Assembly: GCF_025917315.1 (NCBI RefSeq)
Contig: NZ_CP080627.1
Coordinates: 2,108,001 to 2,172,000, forward strand
Direction: 5' to 3'
Length of the DNA: 64,000 nt
DNA from: Halomonas qaidamensis
Lineage (GTDB): Bacteria; Pseudomonadota; Gammaproteobacteria; Pseudomonadales; Halomonadaceae
Numbering within the stretch: the stretch's first letter is position 1; the number at the start of each line of letters is the position of its first letter. The position numbers and the translations under genes were made by a program. Positions 38,640-47,665 of the stretch are shown here, piece by piece. A model generated the notes under the pieces. That model was not told the origin of the DNA. It did no database searches and saw only the letters and a list, made by a program, of their open reading frames with translations.

Positions 38640-40372
38640 TCATTATCCTGGAACTGAAGTTGATGCAGTGCCGCGTAAGCGCCTCCGGCTTCTAATAGCG
38701 CTTGGTGGGTCCCCTGCTCAATAATACGCCCTTGGTCCATGACCAAAATACGGTCAGCTCGTTCAATCGTGGATAGGCGGTGGGCAATGACCAGCGTTGT
38801 TCGGCCTTTACACACATGCTCTAGCGCTTTTTGTATATAGCGCTCGGATTCGGTATCCAGTGCTGATGTCGCCTCGTCCAAAATAAGAATAGGCGCATCT
38901 TTAAAAATCGCCCGCGCGATGGCCAAGCGCTGACGCTGGCCACCCGAAAGCATCACGCCATTTTCACCCACTACCGTGGCATAGCCCTGGGGCAGCTTCT
39001 CAATAAACTCACTGGCATAAGCCGCCTGAGCAGCGGCTTCAATAGCGGCTGGATCTGGGTTGGTTACGCCATAGCCAATGTTATCTGCAATGGTGGCATT
39101 GAATAGCGTGACTTGTTGCGATACCAATGCAATATGCTGACGCAATGGACCCAGCGCATATTCATCAACATTTACCCCATCAATCAAAATACGTCCTTCA
39201 CTAGGCCGATAAAAACGCGGCAACAGGCTGACCAATGTCGACTTACCGCTGCCTGAGCGGCCAACAATTGCCACTAACTCGCCTGGGGCGACGCTAATGT
39301 TAATATCACGTAGTACGTTAGGCTGATCGTCAGCGTAGCGAAAACTAACATTATCGATCACTACGCTACCCGTTAGCTGTTGAGGAATTTTTTTACCTTC
39401 ATCCTGTTCAGGGGTCATATCAAGTAGGCCAAATAGCTCAGCCGCCGCCGCGATGCCTTTTTGAATCTCACTGTTCACTTCAGTGAGCTGACGCACGGGT
39501 TTGATCATTAGTGCAGCCGCTGTAATAAAGGCTACAAACTCACCCGGCGTCATGTTTTCCATCAGTGCAGGTGCCATCGCTAACCAAACCAAAATCGCCA
39601 TCGAAATCGCGACCAGCATTAAAATTACTGGTGAGCTTACGGCACGCGTCATCGCCTCTTTCATACTTTGGCGACGATTTTCTTCACTTACTCGCTCAAA
39701 ACGCTGTTTTTCATACGCTTCAGCCCCATGCGTGCGCACGACACGGTAGCCAGAGAGCGCTTCAGAAGCGACATGGGTAACATCTCCCATGGAGTGTTGA
39801 ATACGCTTAGAGATTCGTCTAAACCGTTTGCTGACATAGCCCACTACTCCAGCGATCACCGGCGTTACGCCTAAAAATAACAGCGTTAACATCCAGTTTG
39901 TCCAGAAGAGATAACCAATCAACCCAATAACGAATAAGCCTTCACGCAAAATAATAGTGACGGCTTTCGTGGCAGCGCCTGCCACCTGCTCTACATGATA
40001 GGTAACCCGAGATACCAAATGACCGCTAGAGTGATGATCAAAAAATCGCCCTGGCAAATGCAGTAAGTGCGCAAAAACATCACAGCGTAAAGTATGAATC
40101 ACATAGCGTCCGACATAAGACATAAAATAAGTGCTTAAAAATGTCCCTACCCCGCGCGATGCAAACATAATCACCACAAATAGTGGGAGCAGTAGCCGAA
40201 AAGTAGCATCAGGATTTTGAATACCATCAATCAGTCGTTTCATCATTTCAGCTAATGCCGTACTGGAAGCGGCATAAATGACGAAGCCCACTATCGCTAA
40301 CGCAAATGCGCGCCAGTGGGGCTTTACGTAAGTTAATAATCGTTTATAGAGAACCCAACCTGAATCAGTCAC
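38636..40372 (-). CDS. msbA: Lipid A flippase MsbA, ABC exporter
   Basis: 578 residues. An N-terminal six-helix exporter domain (about 20-310) precedes the ATPase domain with Walker A in VAIVGRSGSGKSTLVSLLPR, signature LSGGQRQRLAIARA and Walker B ILILDEATSALD. It flips lipid A-core across the inner membrane as a homodimer. It lies directly upstream of lpxK; in P. aeruginosa exbB/exbD homologues occupy this place. Confidence 0.95.
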   Translation of the reverse strand: MTDSGWVLYKRLLTYVKPHWRAFALAIVGFVIYAASSTALAEMMKRLIDGIQNPDATFRLLLPLFVVIMFASRGVGTFLSTYFMSYVGRYVIHTLRCDVFAHLLHLPGRFFDHHSSGHLVSRVTYHVEQVAGAATKAVTIILREGLFVIGLIGYLFWTNWMLTLLFLGVTPVIAGVVGYVSKRFRRISKRIQHSMGDVTHVASEALSGYRVVRTHGAEAYEKQRFERVSEENRRQSMKEAMTRAVSSPVILMLVAISMAILVWLAMAPALMENMTPGEFVAFITAAALMIKPVRQLTEVNSEIQKGIAAAAELFGLLDMTPEQDEGKKIPQQLTGSVVIDNVSFRYADDQPNVLRDINISVAPGELVAIVGRSGSGKSTLVSLLPRFYRPSEGRILIDGVNVDEYALGPLRQHIALVSQQVTLFNATIADNIGYGVTNPDPAAIEAAAQAAYASEFIEKLPQGYATVVGENGVMLSGGQRQRLAIARAIFKDAPILILDEATSALDTESERYIQKALEHVCKGRTTLVIAHRLSTIERADRILVMDQGRIIEQGTHQALLEAGGAYAALHQLQFQDNE

Positions 40373-40428
40373 ACGCGCTCCTGGCCATAGTGTGCAGTTG
40401 CCAGGATTCTACCTTATGGTGACGCGCA

Positions 40429-42696
40429 TCAACACCGCTTACGAGCACCCGGTAGTTTTCGCATGGGAATGACCTGAATGGGCTGGGTAGCCATAAGGCT
40501 AAATTCAAGCGCCCCATCCTGGGCAGTGCTCCATAAACAGCTCTGCTGTTGTCGAAAGCGGCGGACTACCGCATCAACTGGATGATTAAAGGGGTTGTCT
40601 TTTCCAGCACTAAAAATAACATGTTGAGGACGGCTGACCTGCAAAAATTGGATTCCCGAACTTGTATTGCTTCCATGATGCCCAGCCACTAACACGTTAA
40701 TCGGCGTAATAACTTTTGCTAATATTCTTCTTTCAACGTCCTTGCCTACATCTCCCGTGATAAGCAAACGTTGTTCTCCCGCGCTTACCTGCAGCACACA
40801 AGAACGATCATTTGAGGAGAGCGCGTTATCCCCCGCTGGGGGCCATAATATCTGATAGTGAATGCCATCGCGTCGCCACTGCTGCCCTTGAACACATTGT
40901 GTACTGGCAACGGGCAGTGACTCGCCTCGTGGAGTCGACCATAGCGTCACTTGATGGTCTTTTAAAAGCGCACTGACACCCCCAGCATGATCGGTATCGG
41001 CATGACTTACGATAACACGATCAAACGATTGGCCTGGGGGCCACAAGGTTTGCAGTGGCATAAAACCACTGCGAAAACGTGGCCCGGTGTCATAAAGCAA
41101 GCGATAGTTAGTACTACGCAACTCGATCAGTTGACCTTGGCCAACGTCATAAATCACGACACGTACCTCGCCCAGATTAAGCTGTGCATTTGCTGGCCAC
41201 CAAGGGAAGCTTAGCAGTAGCAATGGTACGCTGAATCGCAGCCAACCTGGGACAGTGGGAAACGCCCAGCATAGCGACATCAGTACCAATATACCTACCA
41301 GCGGGTACACCATCATTGACGGCGGCTGCAAAAGCGGCGCCCAATGCACGGTAACAACTAATAAATAGTGAAAAACTTGTAACGCCTGCTCAAAACACCA
41401 CCACATAAATAACCCTATCCCGGGCAGTGGTGACAATACCCATCCCAATAATGCACTGGGCACCATAACGGAACTGACCCAAGGGACAGCAAAAAGATTA
41501 ATCAAAGGGGCCGCAGGGGCAACTCTCTCAAACGCCACTAACACTGCTGCCGCCATTAGCGGTGCAATGAGTAGTTGGGAACGAAGTAGCGCCCAGCACC
41601 AGCCTTTCACCCCTTGGGGGCGGGGACGGCCTTGCCAAATTACAATCAACCAGGCTACCGCAATAAACGATAGCCACAGTCCAGGTCGCCATAATGCAAG
41701 TGGGTCAACGACGATTACGATGCCAAACGCAAGCCACCAAGCTTGCCATGGGCCAGGTGCATGACGACCGCTTAGCACCCACAAGCCTAACAGCGTCATA
41801 ATCATGGCCCGCATGGCAGGAGGGGCCAGCCCAGCTAATATGGCGTATCCCACCGCCGCCACTCCTGCTAACCACCATGGCCAAGCTCGTAGACGCCAAT
41901 GGGTTGGCGTTACCAACCTGGCAATAAAGCGAGCTAATAGCAGCACAAACGAAGCAACAAGTCCGACGTGTAAACCAGAGATAACCACTAAATGCGTCGT
42001 ACCCGTTGCATTGAGCAAGGTCCAATCATCCTGGGTCAACTGCTCACTATCACCCAGCGTTAGCGCCGCAAGCCAGCGCCGAGTTTGCTCTTGCAACGGT
42101 TGACTAGCCAGCCTTTCAATAGCCGATTGGCGAATTGTCGGCGCAGCCTCCGACAAACGTTCAGGCTTCGGCTCTTGGCGCACATAGCCCGTTGCGTGTA
42201 CCCCTTCTCGCCATAGCCACTGTTGAAAATTAAACGTATTGGGATTAGAAAAGCCACTAGGAGGGCGAAGCCGCAGCGTCATCTGCCAGCGCTCTCCCAA
42301 GAGGTAGCGTTGATCATCGTAAGCACTTACTCTCACACTGCGTAGAGCGCTACAGCTAGGAAGATGCTCAGGAGAGTGACAGGATTCAATAGATAGGCGT
42401 AATCGCGACGACCCGCTTTCCGCTTGAACGTTTACTATCTGGGCCTGAATAATGACATCTTCACCACTGAGCCCGCTTGGCAACCGACGCCCCCACTCAT
42501 GCTGCACACTGATAAAAACCCAGCTCAAAATAACCAAAAAAATCAGTAGATTACGCCTATACACCACCAAGAAAAGCACGGCCACAAATATACCTGCCAG
42601 CAGTGCTTGCAAGCGTGCATCTGGACCGCTTATCCATGCCAATAGCGCACCCATGAAACCTGCCAACGCAGCGGGTAGTGCAACGCCTATGTGCAT
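40429..42696 (-). CDS. comEC: DNA internalization channel protein ComEC/Rec2
   Basis: 755 residues from ATG 42696, preceded by AAGGAGG. It is a polytopic membrane protein with the Competence domain (about 210-480, including TTHLVVISGLHVGLVAS) and a C-terminal metallo-beta-lactamase-like domain with VSHADTDHAGGVSALL and VLVAGHHGSNTSSG. ComEC carries single-stranded DNA through the inner membrane in natural transformation. Its position next to DUF2062 and lol genes matches Pseudomonas. Confidence 0.93.
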   Translation of the reverse strand: MHIGVALPAALAGFMGALLAWISGPDARLQALLAGIFVAVLFLVVYRRNLLIFLVILSWVFISVQHEWGRRLPSGLSGEDVIIQAQIVNVQAESGSSRLRLSIESCHSPEHLPSCSALRSVRVSAYDDQRYLLGERWQMTLRLRPPSGFSNPNTFNFQQWLWREGVHATGYVRQEPKPERLSEAAPTIRQSAIERLASQPLQEQTRRWLAALTLGDSEQLTQDDWTLLNATGTTHLVVISGLHVGLVASFVLLLARFIARLVTPTHWRLRAWPWWLAGVAAVGYAILAGLAPPAMRAMIMTLLGLWVLSGRHAPGPWQAWWLAFGIVIVVDPLALWRPGLWLSFIAVAWLIVIWQGRPRPQGVKGWCWALLRSQLLIAPLMAAAVLVAFERVAPAAPLINLFAVPWVSSVMVPSALLGWVLSPLPGIGLFMWWCFEQALQVFHYLLVVTVHWAPLLQPPSMMVYPLVGILVLMSLCWAFPTVPGWLRFSVPLLLLSFPWWPANAQLNLGEVRVVIYDVGQGQLIELRSTNYRLLYDTGPRFRSGFMPLQTLWPPGQSFDRVIVSHADTDHAGGVSALLKDHQVTLWSTPRGESLPVASTQCVQGQQWRRDGIHYQILWPPAGDNALSSNDRSCVLQVSAGEQRLLITGDVGKDVERRILAKVITPINVLVAGHHGSNTSSGIQFLQVSRPQHVIFSAGKDNPFNHPVDAVVRRFRQQQSCLWSTAQDGALEFSLMATQPIQVIPMRKLPGARKRC

Positions 42697-42758
42697 ATTC
42701 CCTCCTTGGAACAAGATCATTCAAAGCCACGCGTAGCCGAAGCACACTGCTATATGGA

Positions 42759-42777
42759 TAATAGGAGGCACCTATTA
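42759..42777. promoter_or_regulatory. 7-bp inverted repeat in the comEC/DUF2062 divergent region
   Basis: TAATAGG aggca CCTATTA has perfect arms. It lies 15 nt before the DUF2062 start and 63 nt before the comEC start, so it could be an operator or a leader hairpin. The AGGAGG inside is too far from the DUF2062 ATG to serve as its ribosome site. Confidence 0.3.
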
Positions 42778-42791
42778 AAAGAGTACCTGAC

Positions 42792-43343
42792 ATGCCGCGC
42801 CGTTTCCTGCAGCGCTACATGCCAAAACCCGATACATTAAGGCGTCAGCGTTCTCTACGCTTTATCGCGCCATTAATTGCAGATCCTGGGCTATGGCTTT
42901 TAACACGTCGAAGCGTTGCAAATGCGTTTAGCGTGGGGCTTTTTTGCGCCATGCTGCCTATACCGTTTCAAATGGTAGTTGCAGCATTGGGGGCTAGGTT
43001 TACCCGTTGCAACTTAGCTCTATCGGTAGGTCTAGTGTGGATCACGAACCCACTCACCATGCCGGTTATTTTTTATTTTAATTACCGTATTGGCACATTT
43101 CTTTTAGAAGCCCCCGTTAGAGAGGCCCCATCGCGCATCTCAACGCGCTGGATTGCAGAGCAAATGCACGACATTATGCCGCCGCTGATGCTTGGCTCGC
43201 TAATTTCTGCCGTTTTACTAGCGATTATCGCCAATATTGTCATACGGCTAATTTGGCGCTGGCATGTTTCTCATCACTGGAAGCGCCGCCGCCTAAAAAG
43301 GCGGCAGCGCCGAGCGCGCATTGAGTCAGAATTCGATGACTAA
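42792..43343 (+). CDS. DUF2062 family membrane protein
   Basis: 183 residues. Family motifs are DPGLWLLTRRSVANAFSVGLFCAMLP and ITNPLTMPVIFYFNYRIG; about three hydrophobic segments (FSVGLFCAMLPIPFQMVVAAL, NPLTMPVIFYFNYRIG, LMLGSLISAVLLAIIANIVI). The C-terminus is very basic (RWHVSHHWKRRRLKRRQRRA). Function unknown, inner membrane. It is divergent from comEC and convergent with lolD, the same place as the Pseudomonas homologue. Confidence 0.88.
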   Translation: MPRRFLQRYMPKPDTLRRQRSLRFIAPLIADPGLWLLTRRSVANAFSVGLFCAMLPIPFQMVVAALGARFTRCNLALSVGLVWITNPLTMPVIFYFNYRIGTFLLEAPVREAPSRISTRWIAEQMHDIMPPLMLGSLISAVLLAIIANIVIRLIWRWHVSHHWKRRRLKRRQRRARIESEFDD

Positions 43344-43355
43344 CCTCACAAGCTA

Positions 43356-44069
43356 TTAGGCATTTTGCTGCTCAATTAACTGCCCGCCATCCAATTTCAA
43401 CACTCGATCTTGATGAGCAGCCAAGCTGACATCATGGGTAACAATAACAAACGCGCAAGCGCTCTCTTTAGCCAGTTCATCCATAAGTGCTAATATAGTT
43501 GCTGCGGTAGTTTGATCTAGGTTCCCGGTTGGCTCGTCCATCAGCACAAGACTGGGGTCGGTCACTAGCGCACGAGCAATAGCCACTCGCTGACGCTCCC
43601 CACCCGAAAGCTCGCCAGGTTTGTGATCCGCCCGCGTCTTCATGCCCACCCGTTCAAGCAACTGCATTGCGCGCTGCTCCGCCACTTTTTTAGATTGGCC
43701 GCGAATAATGAGCGGCAGCGCAGCATTCTCAACTGCGGTGAACTCAGCTAGCAAGTGATGAAATTGATAAACAAAGCCAATATAGCGATTCCGAAAACGA
43801 CCGAGCGCCGCGTCATTAAGACCCGAAAGCGGCTCGCCAGCAATCACTACGCTACCTGCGCTAGGACGATCAAGACCTCCCAACAGGTTTAACAGCGTTG
43901 TTTTACCCGAACCAGAGCTGCCCACAATGGCAACACGCTCTCCTGCATGCACCTTAAGCTCAAGCTGATCTAATACGGTAAGATCTTGAGGGCCTTCGTC
44001 GTAAATCCTTGTCAGGCTGTTACATTCCAGCATAATCGCTGCTGTGTGCGGTGTACTTGAGGTCATCAT
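43356..44069 (-). CDS. lolD: Lipoprotein-releasing system ATP-binding protein LolD
   Basis: 237 residues from ATG 44069 (AAGGA 4 nt upstream; the next codon is also ATG; a third ATG at 44084 would overlap the transporter gene more). Walker A is AIVGSSGSGKTTLLNLLGG, signature ELSGGERQRVAIARAL, Walker B LVLMDEPTGNLD. It powers extraction of outer-membrane lipoproteins from the inner membrane onto LolA. It follows the LolC/E-type gene, nearly adjacent. Confidence 0.95.
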   Translation of the reverse strand: MMTSSTPHTAAIMLECNSLTRIYDEGPQDLTVLDQLELKVHAGERVAIVGSSGSGKTTLLNLLGGLDRPSAGSVVIAGEPLSGLNDAALGRFRNRYIGFVYQFHHLLAEFTAVENAALPLIIRGQSKKVAEQRAMQLLERVGMKTRADHKPGELSGGERQRVAIARALVTDPSLVLMDEPTGNLDQTTAATILALMDELAKESACAFVIVTHDVSLAAHQDRVLKLDGGQLIEQQNA

Positions 44070-44076
44070 TGCGTCC

Positions 44077-45318
44077 TTATTCATAACGCAGTACGTCGGC
44101 AGGCTGAACCCGAGCGGCCCGCCAAGCGGGATAAAGCGTCGAGAGGAAGGTCAGACCAAAGGCAGCGATAACGATATCGCGTACATCGCCCCACTGCAGC
44201 TTAGAAGGCAGGTCGCTAATAAAGTAAACCCCAGCATCTAAAAATTGAATACCGAAAGCTGTTTCAAACCAGCCAATTAAATCTGAGATAGTAAGCGCTA
44301 AGATAACCCCTGCCGTAACGCCGATCGCAATACCAATCAGTCCGATAGTCAGCCCCTGAACAATGAAAATCCCCATAATTGAACGCGGGGTAGCACCTAT
44401 GGTTCGTAAAATGGCGATATCCGCTCGCTTATCGGTAACCACCATTACTAACGTAGACACAATATTAAACGCAGCGACAGCAATAATGACGGTAAGTAGC
44501 AGTGCTATCATGCGCTTTTCCATTTGAATTGCTTGGAAAAGACTGCCGTGGGAAAAGGTCCAATCCGTACCGCGGTAACCGGAGCCCAGTTCGTTAACAA
44601 TCGCTTGAGTTTCACTGCCAGATACAAACAGGTCATCCAGCTCCAGCCTCAGACCACCCACCGCATCGCCCAGACGCGCTAAGGTTTGCATATCCTCAAT
44701 ATTGGCATAAGCCAAATTGGCATCTAAATCAGCGCCTACGCTAAAGATACCGCTAACGGTAAACCGTTTTAGCCTTGGAAAAACCCCAGCGGGGGTAATC
44801 GATGCCTCCGGAACAAGTAGCGTAACTCGGTCTCCTACCCCTACGCCCAAGCGACGTGCCAACATAGATCCCAAAACTACGTTCCACTCGCCAGGCACCA
44901 GATCGGAAAGCTCACCTTCGCGCATATGCTTTCCAATAATCGACACTTGGTCTTCCCAGTCCGGATGGATGCCATTCACCATAGCCCCCTGGTTTCTACC
45001 ACCCGCTGAAAACATACCTTGCTGTTCAACATAAGGTGCTGCACCAATGACTCGCTCTCGCTCAACGAGCCGTTCTGCTAACGCTTGCCACTCGACTAAT
45101 CCTTCTTGCGACTCAATTTTAGTGTGAGGCACCATCCCCAAGATACGGGTACGGAGCTCATGATCAAAACCATTCATGACCGACAGCACAAGGATTAGCA
45201 CAGCCACGCCAAGCATTAATCCCAACATTGAAGTTAGCGAAATAAACGAAATAAAGTGGTTCCGGCGTTTAGCGCGCACGTAGCGCAGCCCCACCAGAAA
45301 AGGCAAACGATCAAGCAT
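44077..45318 (-). CDS. LolC/LolE-family lipoprotein-releasing permease (single copy here, LolF-like)
   Basis: 413 residues from ATG 45318 (AAGGA 9 nt upstream), starting LDRLPFLVGLRYVRAKRRN. Four membrane helices: one near the N-terminus (about 30-50) and three at the C-terminus, with LSTLYPAWRAARVQPADVLRYE at the end. The periplasmic domain has ITPAGVFPRLKRF, similar to the LolC hook that binds LolA. Only one permease gene adjoins lolD here, whereas E. coli has lolC-lolD-lolE. The protein may therefore act as a homodimer (LolF type), unless a second copy lies elsewhere. Confidence 0.92.
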   Translation of the reverse strand: MLDRLPFLVGLRYVRAKRRNHFISFISLTSMLGLMLGVAVLILVLSVMNGFDHELRTRILGMVPHTKIESQEGLVEWQALAERLVERERVIGAAPYVEQQGMFSAGGRNQGAMVNGIHPDWEDQVSIIGKHMREGELSDLVPGEWNVVLGSMLARRLGVGVGDRVTLLVPEASITPAGVFPRLKRFTVSGIFSVGADLDANLAYANIEDMQTLARLGDAVGGLRLELDDLFVSGSETQAIVNELGSGYRGTDWTFSHGSLFQAIQMEKRMIALLLTVIIAVAAFNIVSTLVMVVTDKRADIAILRTIGATPRSIMGIFIVQGLTIGLIGIAIGVTAGVILALTISDLIGWFETAFGIQFLDAGVYFISDLPSKLQWGDVRDIVIAAFGLTFLSTLYPAWRAARVQPADVLRYE

Positions 45319-45530
45319 GGCATCATTCCTTAGTAATAAGCGTCCATGGTACGGTTTTTTTAGCATGGGTGCATGTAAGAACGCAGGGTTAGAGTAACAG
45401 GACCACTTGCCGTTCCCTCAAGTACGGTAACGCTTGCATGTTAGTAAACAAGCCCCTAAATTGCGCCCGTTCTCCTTGTCTTCGGAGATGACCTCTAGGG
45501 CAAGCATTTTTTCGACTATTAAGAGCATCT

Positions 45531-46601
45531 GTGACGTTGGCTAACAAAACTTACCGTTTATTGCCTGAGTGGTATCCCCAAGACGGCTTGCAACTGACTT
45601 GGCCCCGCCCAGATGGCGACTGGGCATCGTTGTTATCGCTTATCGAGGCAACACTTGAGCGTATCGTGATAGCCACGACACGCTATCAGCGAGTGCTGAT
45701 CAGCGTTCCTGATGTTGCCACCCAGCGCCGCTTGGCTGCGACGTTTGACGCCTATGGCATTCCTCAATCACAACTGATGCTCATTGTCGCGCCCACAGAT
45801 GACACTTGGGCTAGGGACCATGGGCCGATCACCGTGGTAGACGAAGCTCAGCAGCCGCTCATACTGGATTACACGTTCACTGGCTGGGGCGGTAAATTCC
45901 CTGCCGAGCATGACAATCAGCTTACTCAATGGCTGGACGATATAGGCGTGTGGGCCTGCCCTATCGCTACACGGAATATGGTACTAGAAGGCGGTGCTAT
46001 TGAAACCGACGGTGAGGGCACGCTGCTAACCACCGAGGCCTGCCTGCTGAACCCAAATCGCAATTCGTCACTCTCACGCACAGATGTTGAAGCTCAATTA
46101 GCGAAAGATTTCGGTGTCGACCGATTCCTATGGCTAGCAAACGGGCATCTTGAAGGTGACGATACCGACAGCCATGTTGATACGCTCGCACGCTTTTGCA
46201 ACGCCTCGACCATTGCGTATGTCCGCTGCGACGACCCCACCGACCCTCACTACCCAGCATTAAATGCGATGGAGCAAGAACTGATGGCGTTTCGCCAGCG
46301 CAACGGCGAACCCTACCAATTAATTGCTTTGCCATGGCCTCAGGCCTGCTTTGATCCTGACGATGGTCATCGCCTTCCTGCTACCTACGCAAATTTTTTA
46401 ATTATCAATCATGCCGTACTGGTGCCCACTTACGGCGATCCTGCCGATCTGATCGCACTGCAAGCATTGAGTGTTGTCTTCCCGGAACACACGATGATTC
46501 CAATTGAGTGTGTTAGCGTCATTCGCCAGCATGGCAGCCTCCACTGTTTAACCATGCAGCTACCAAGAGGCACTCTTGTCCCTGCACTTAGTCACTCCTA
46601 A
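45531..46601 (+). CDS. aguA: Agmatine deiminase
   Basis: 356 residues from GTG 45531. Peptidyl-arginine-deiminase fold: DDTWARDHGPITV, NMVLEGGAIETDGEGTLL, LANGHLEGDDTDSHVDTLARF and the catalytic Cys near the C-terminus in HGSLHCLTMQLPR. It converts agmatine to N-carbamoylputrescine and ammonia. The ribosome site is weak (AAGAG). It lies 9 nt before aguB, forming a two-gene operon. The 212-nt region upstream shows only a weak possible promoter. Confidence 0.95.
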   Translation: MTLANKTYRLLPEWYPQDGLQLTWPRPDGDWASLLSLIEATLERIVIATTRYQRVLISVPDVATQRRLAATFDAYGIPQSQLMLIVAPTDDTWARDHGPITVVDEAQQPLILDYTFTGWGGKFPAEHDNQLTQWLDDIGVWACPIATRNMVLEGGAIETDGEGTLLTTEACLLNPNRNSSLSRTDVEAQLAKDFGVDRFLWLANGHLEGDDTDSHVDTLARFCNASTIAYVRCDDPTDPHYPALNAMEQELMAFRQRNGEPYQLIALPWPQACFDPDDGHRLPATYANFLIINHAVLVPTYGDPADLIALQALSVVFPEHTMIPIECVSVIRQHGSLHCLTMQLPRGTLVPALSHS

Positions 46602-46610
46602 GGAGCCATC

Positions 46611-47513
46611 ATGCCTAACAGCTTAACCGTCGGTGTTGTTCAACAGTCAGCGTGGCCAGATAAAGCACGTAGTCTTGCTGCCAGCGAAGCTGGCATACGC
46701 TCAGCCGTTAGCCAAGGGGCACAATTAGTGTTGCTTCAGGAGTTGCATGCCACTCATTACTTTTGCCAGTACGAAGACCCTGCACTGTTTGATTTAGCTG
46801 AACCACTAGACGGCCCTACTGGGCAACGCCTAGCCGAACTGGCTAAAGAGTTGGATATCGTGCTGGTAGGGTCACTATTTGAAAAGCGTGCAGCGGGGCT
46901 TTACCACAATACAGCCGTCGTTTATGACCGCGCAAAAGGACGTGTTGGGCAGTACCGTAAAATGCACATTCCTGATGATCCAGCCTTTTACGAAAAGTTT
47001 TACTTTACCCCTGGCGATGCTGATGACGATCGCGGCCAAGGCTTCACGCCCATTGACACCTCTGTTGGGCGTCTAGGGGTCTTGGTTTGCTGGGATCAAT
47101 GGTATCCAGAAGCAGCACGGTTAATGGCACTAAGTGGTGCAGAGCTACTTCTCTACCCCACCGCCATTGGCTGGGACCCAAATGATGATGACGCTGAAAA
47201 AGCGCGTCAGAAAGATGCCTGGACTATTATACAGCGCTCCCATGGCGTTGCTAACGGGTTACCCGTAATGGTCGCTAACCGTGTGGGCTTTGAACCCGAC
47301 CACTCTGGCGTTGGTGACGGCATTACGTTCTGGGGTGGAAGCTTCGTATGCGGCCCACAAGGTGAAATGCTAGCGCATGCAGGAGAGGAGTCGCAGCAAT
47401 TAGTAGTCAAGATAGACATGGCTCGTAGCGAGAACACTCGGCGCATTTGGCCATATTTACGCGACCGCCGCATTGATGCTTACGGTGATTTAACCCGCCG
47501 CTATCGCGATTGA
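46611..47513 (+). CDS. aguB: N-carbamoylputrescine amidase
   Basis: 300 residues, nitrilase family. The Glu-Lys-Cys triad is visible: Glu in LVLLQELHATHYF, Lys in YRKMHIPDDPAFYEKFYF, Cys in VLVCWDQWYPEAARLMAL. AAGGAG precedes the ATG. It hydrolyses N-carbamoylputrescine to putrescine, CO2 and ammonia, completing the arginine-decarboxylase route to polyamines. No speA (arginine decarboxylase) is in the window. Confidence 0.96.
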   Translation: MPNSLTVGVVQQSAWPDKARSLAASEAGIRSAVSQGAQLVLLQELHATHYFCQYEDPALFDLAEPLDGPTGQRLAELAKELDIVLVGSLFEKRAAGLYHNTAVVYDRAKGRVGQYRKMHIPDDPAFYEKFYFTPGDADDDRGQGFTPIDTSVGRLGVLVCWDQWYPEAARLMALSGAELLLYPTAIGWDPNDDDAEKARQKDAWTIIQRSHGVANGLPVMVANRVGFEPDHSGVGDGITFWGGSFVCGPQGEMLAHAGEESQQLVVKIDMARSENTRRIWPYLRDRRIDAYGDLTRRYRD

Positions 47514-47525
47514 TAACCAGCCAGT

Positions 47526-47605
47526 TGGCTAATAAACCTAACCTGATAAAAACTTTACCTGATAAAACCCTCGCCTGATAAAAACCTCAGATGATAATAA
47601 CCTGG
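47526..47605. repeat. Five 16-nt tandem units downstream of aguB
   Basis: Units start at 47526, 47542, 47558, 47574 and 47590; the middle three begin cctgataaaa and the outer two are degenerate. The array starts 12 nt past the aguB stop and runs into the hairpin at 47607. Same class as the other junction repeats. Confidence 0.6.
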
Positions 47606-47606
47606 A

Positions 47607-47631
47607 CGCCTGCTCTCATAGAGAGCAGGCG
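47607..47631. terminator. Hairpin between convergent aguB and MutT-ThiE genes
   Basis: CGCCTGCTCTC ata GAGAGCAGGCG is an 11-bp perfect stem with a 3-nt loop. Neither strand has a T tract after it, so it is either a weak terminator or a 3'-end stabiliser. Confidence 0.5.
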
Positions 47632-47665
47632 CAGTCATTAAAACACCTGCATGTGGCAGTTGGCT

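Noticed and set aside
42754..42791. ATG at 42754 followed by an AGGAGG as an upstream start for the DUF2062 gene
   Set aside because: It is out of frame with the DUF2062 gene, so it cannot extend it; the AGGAGG is too far from the used ATG.
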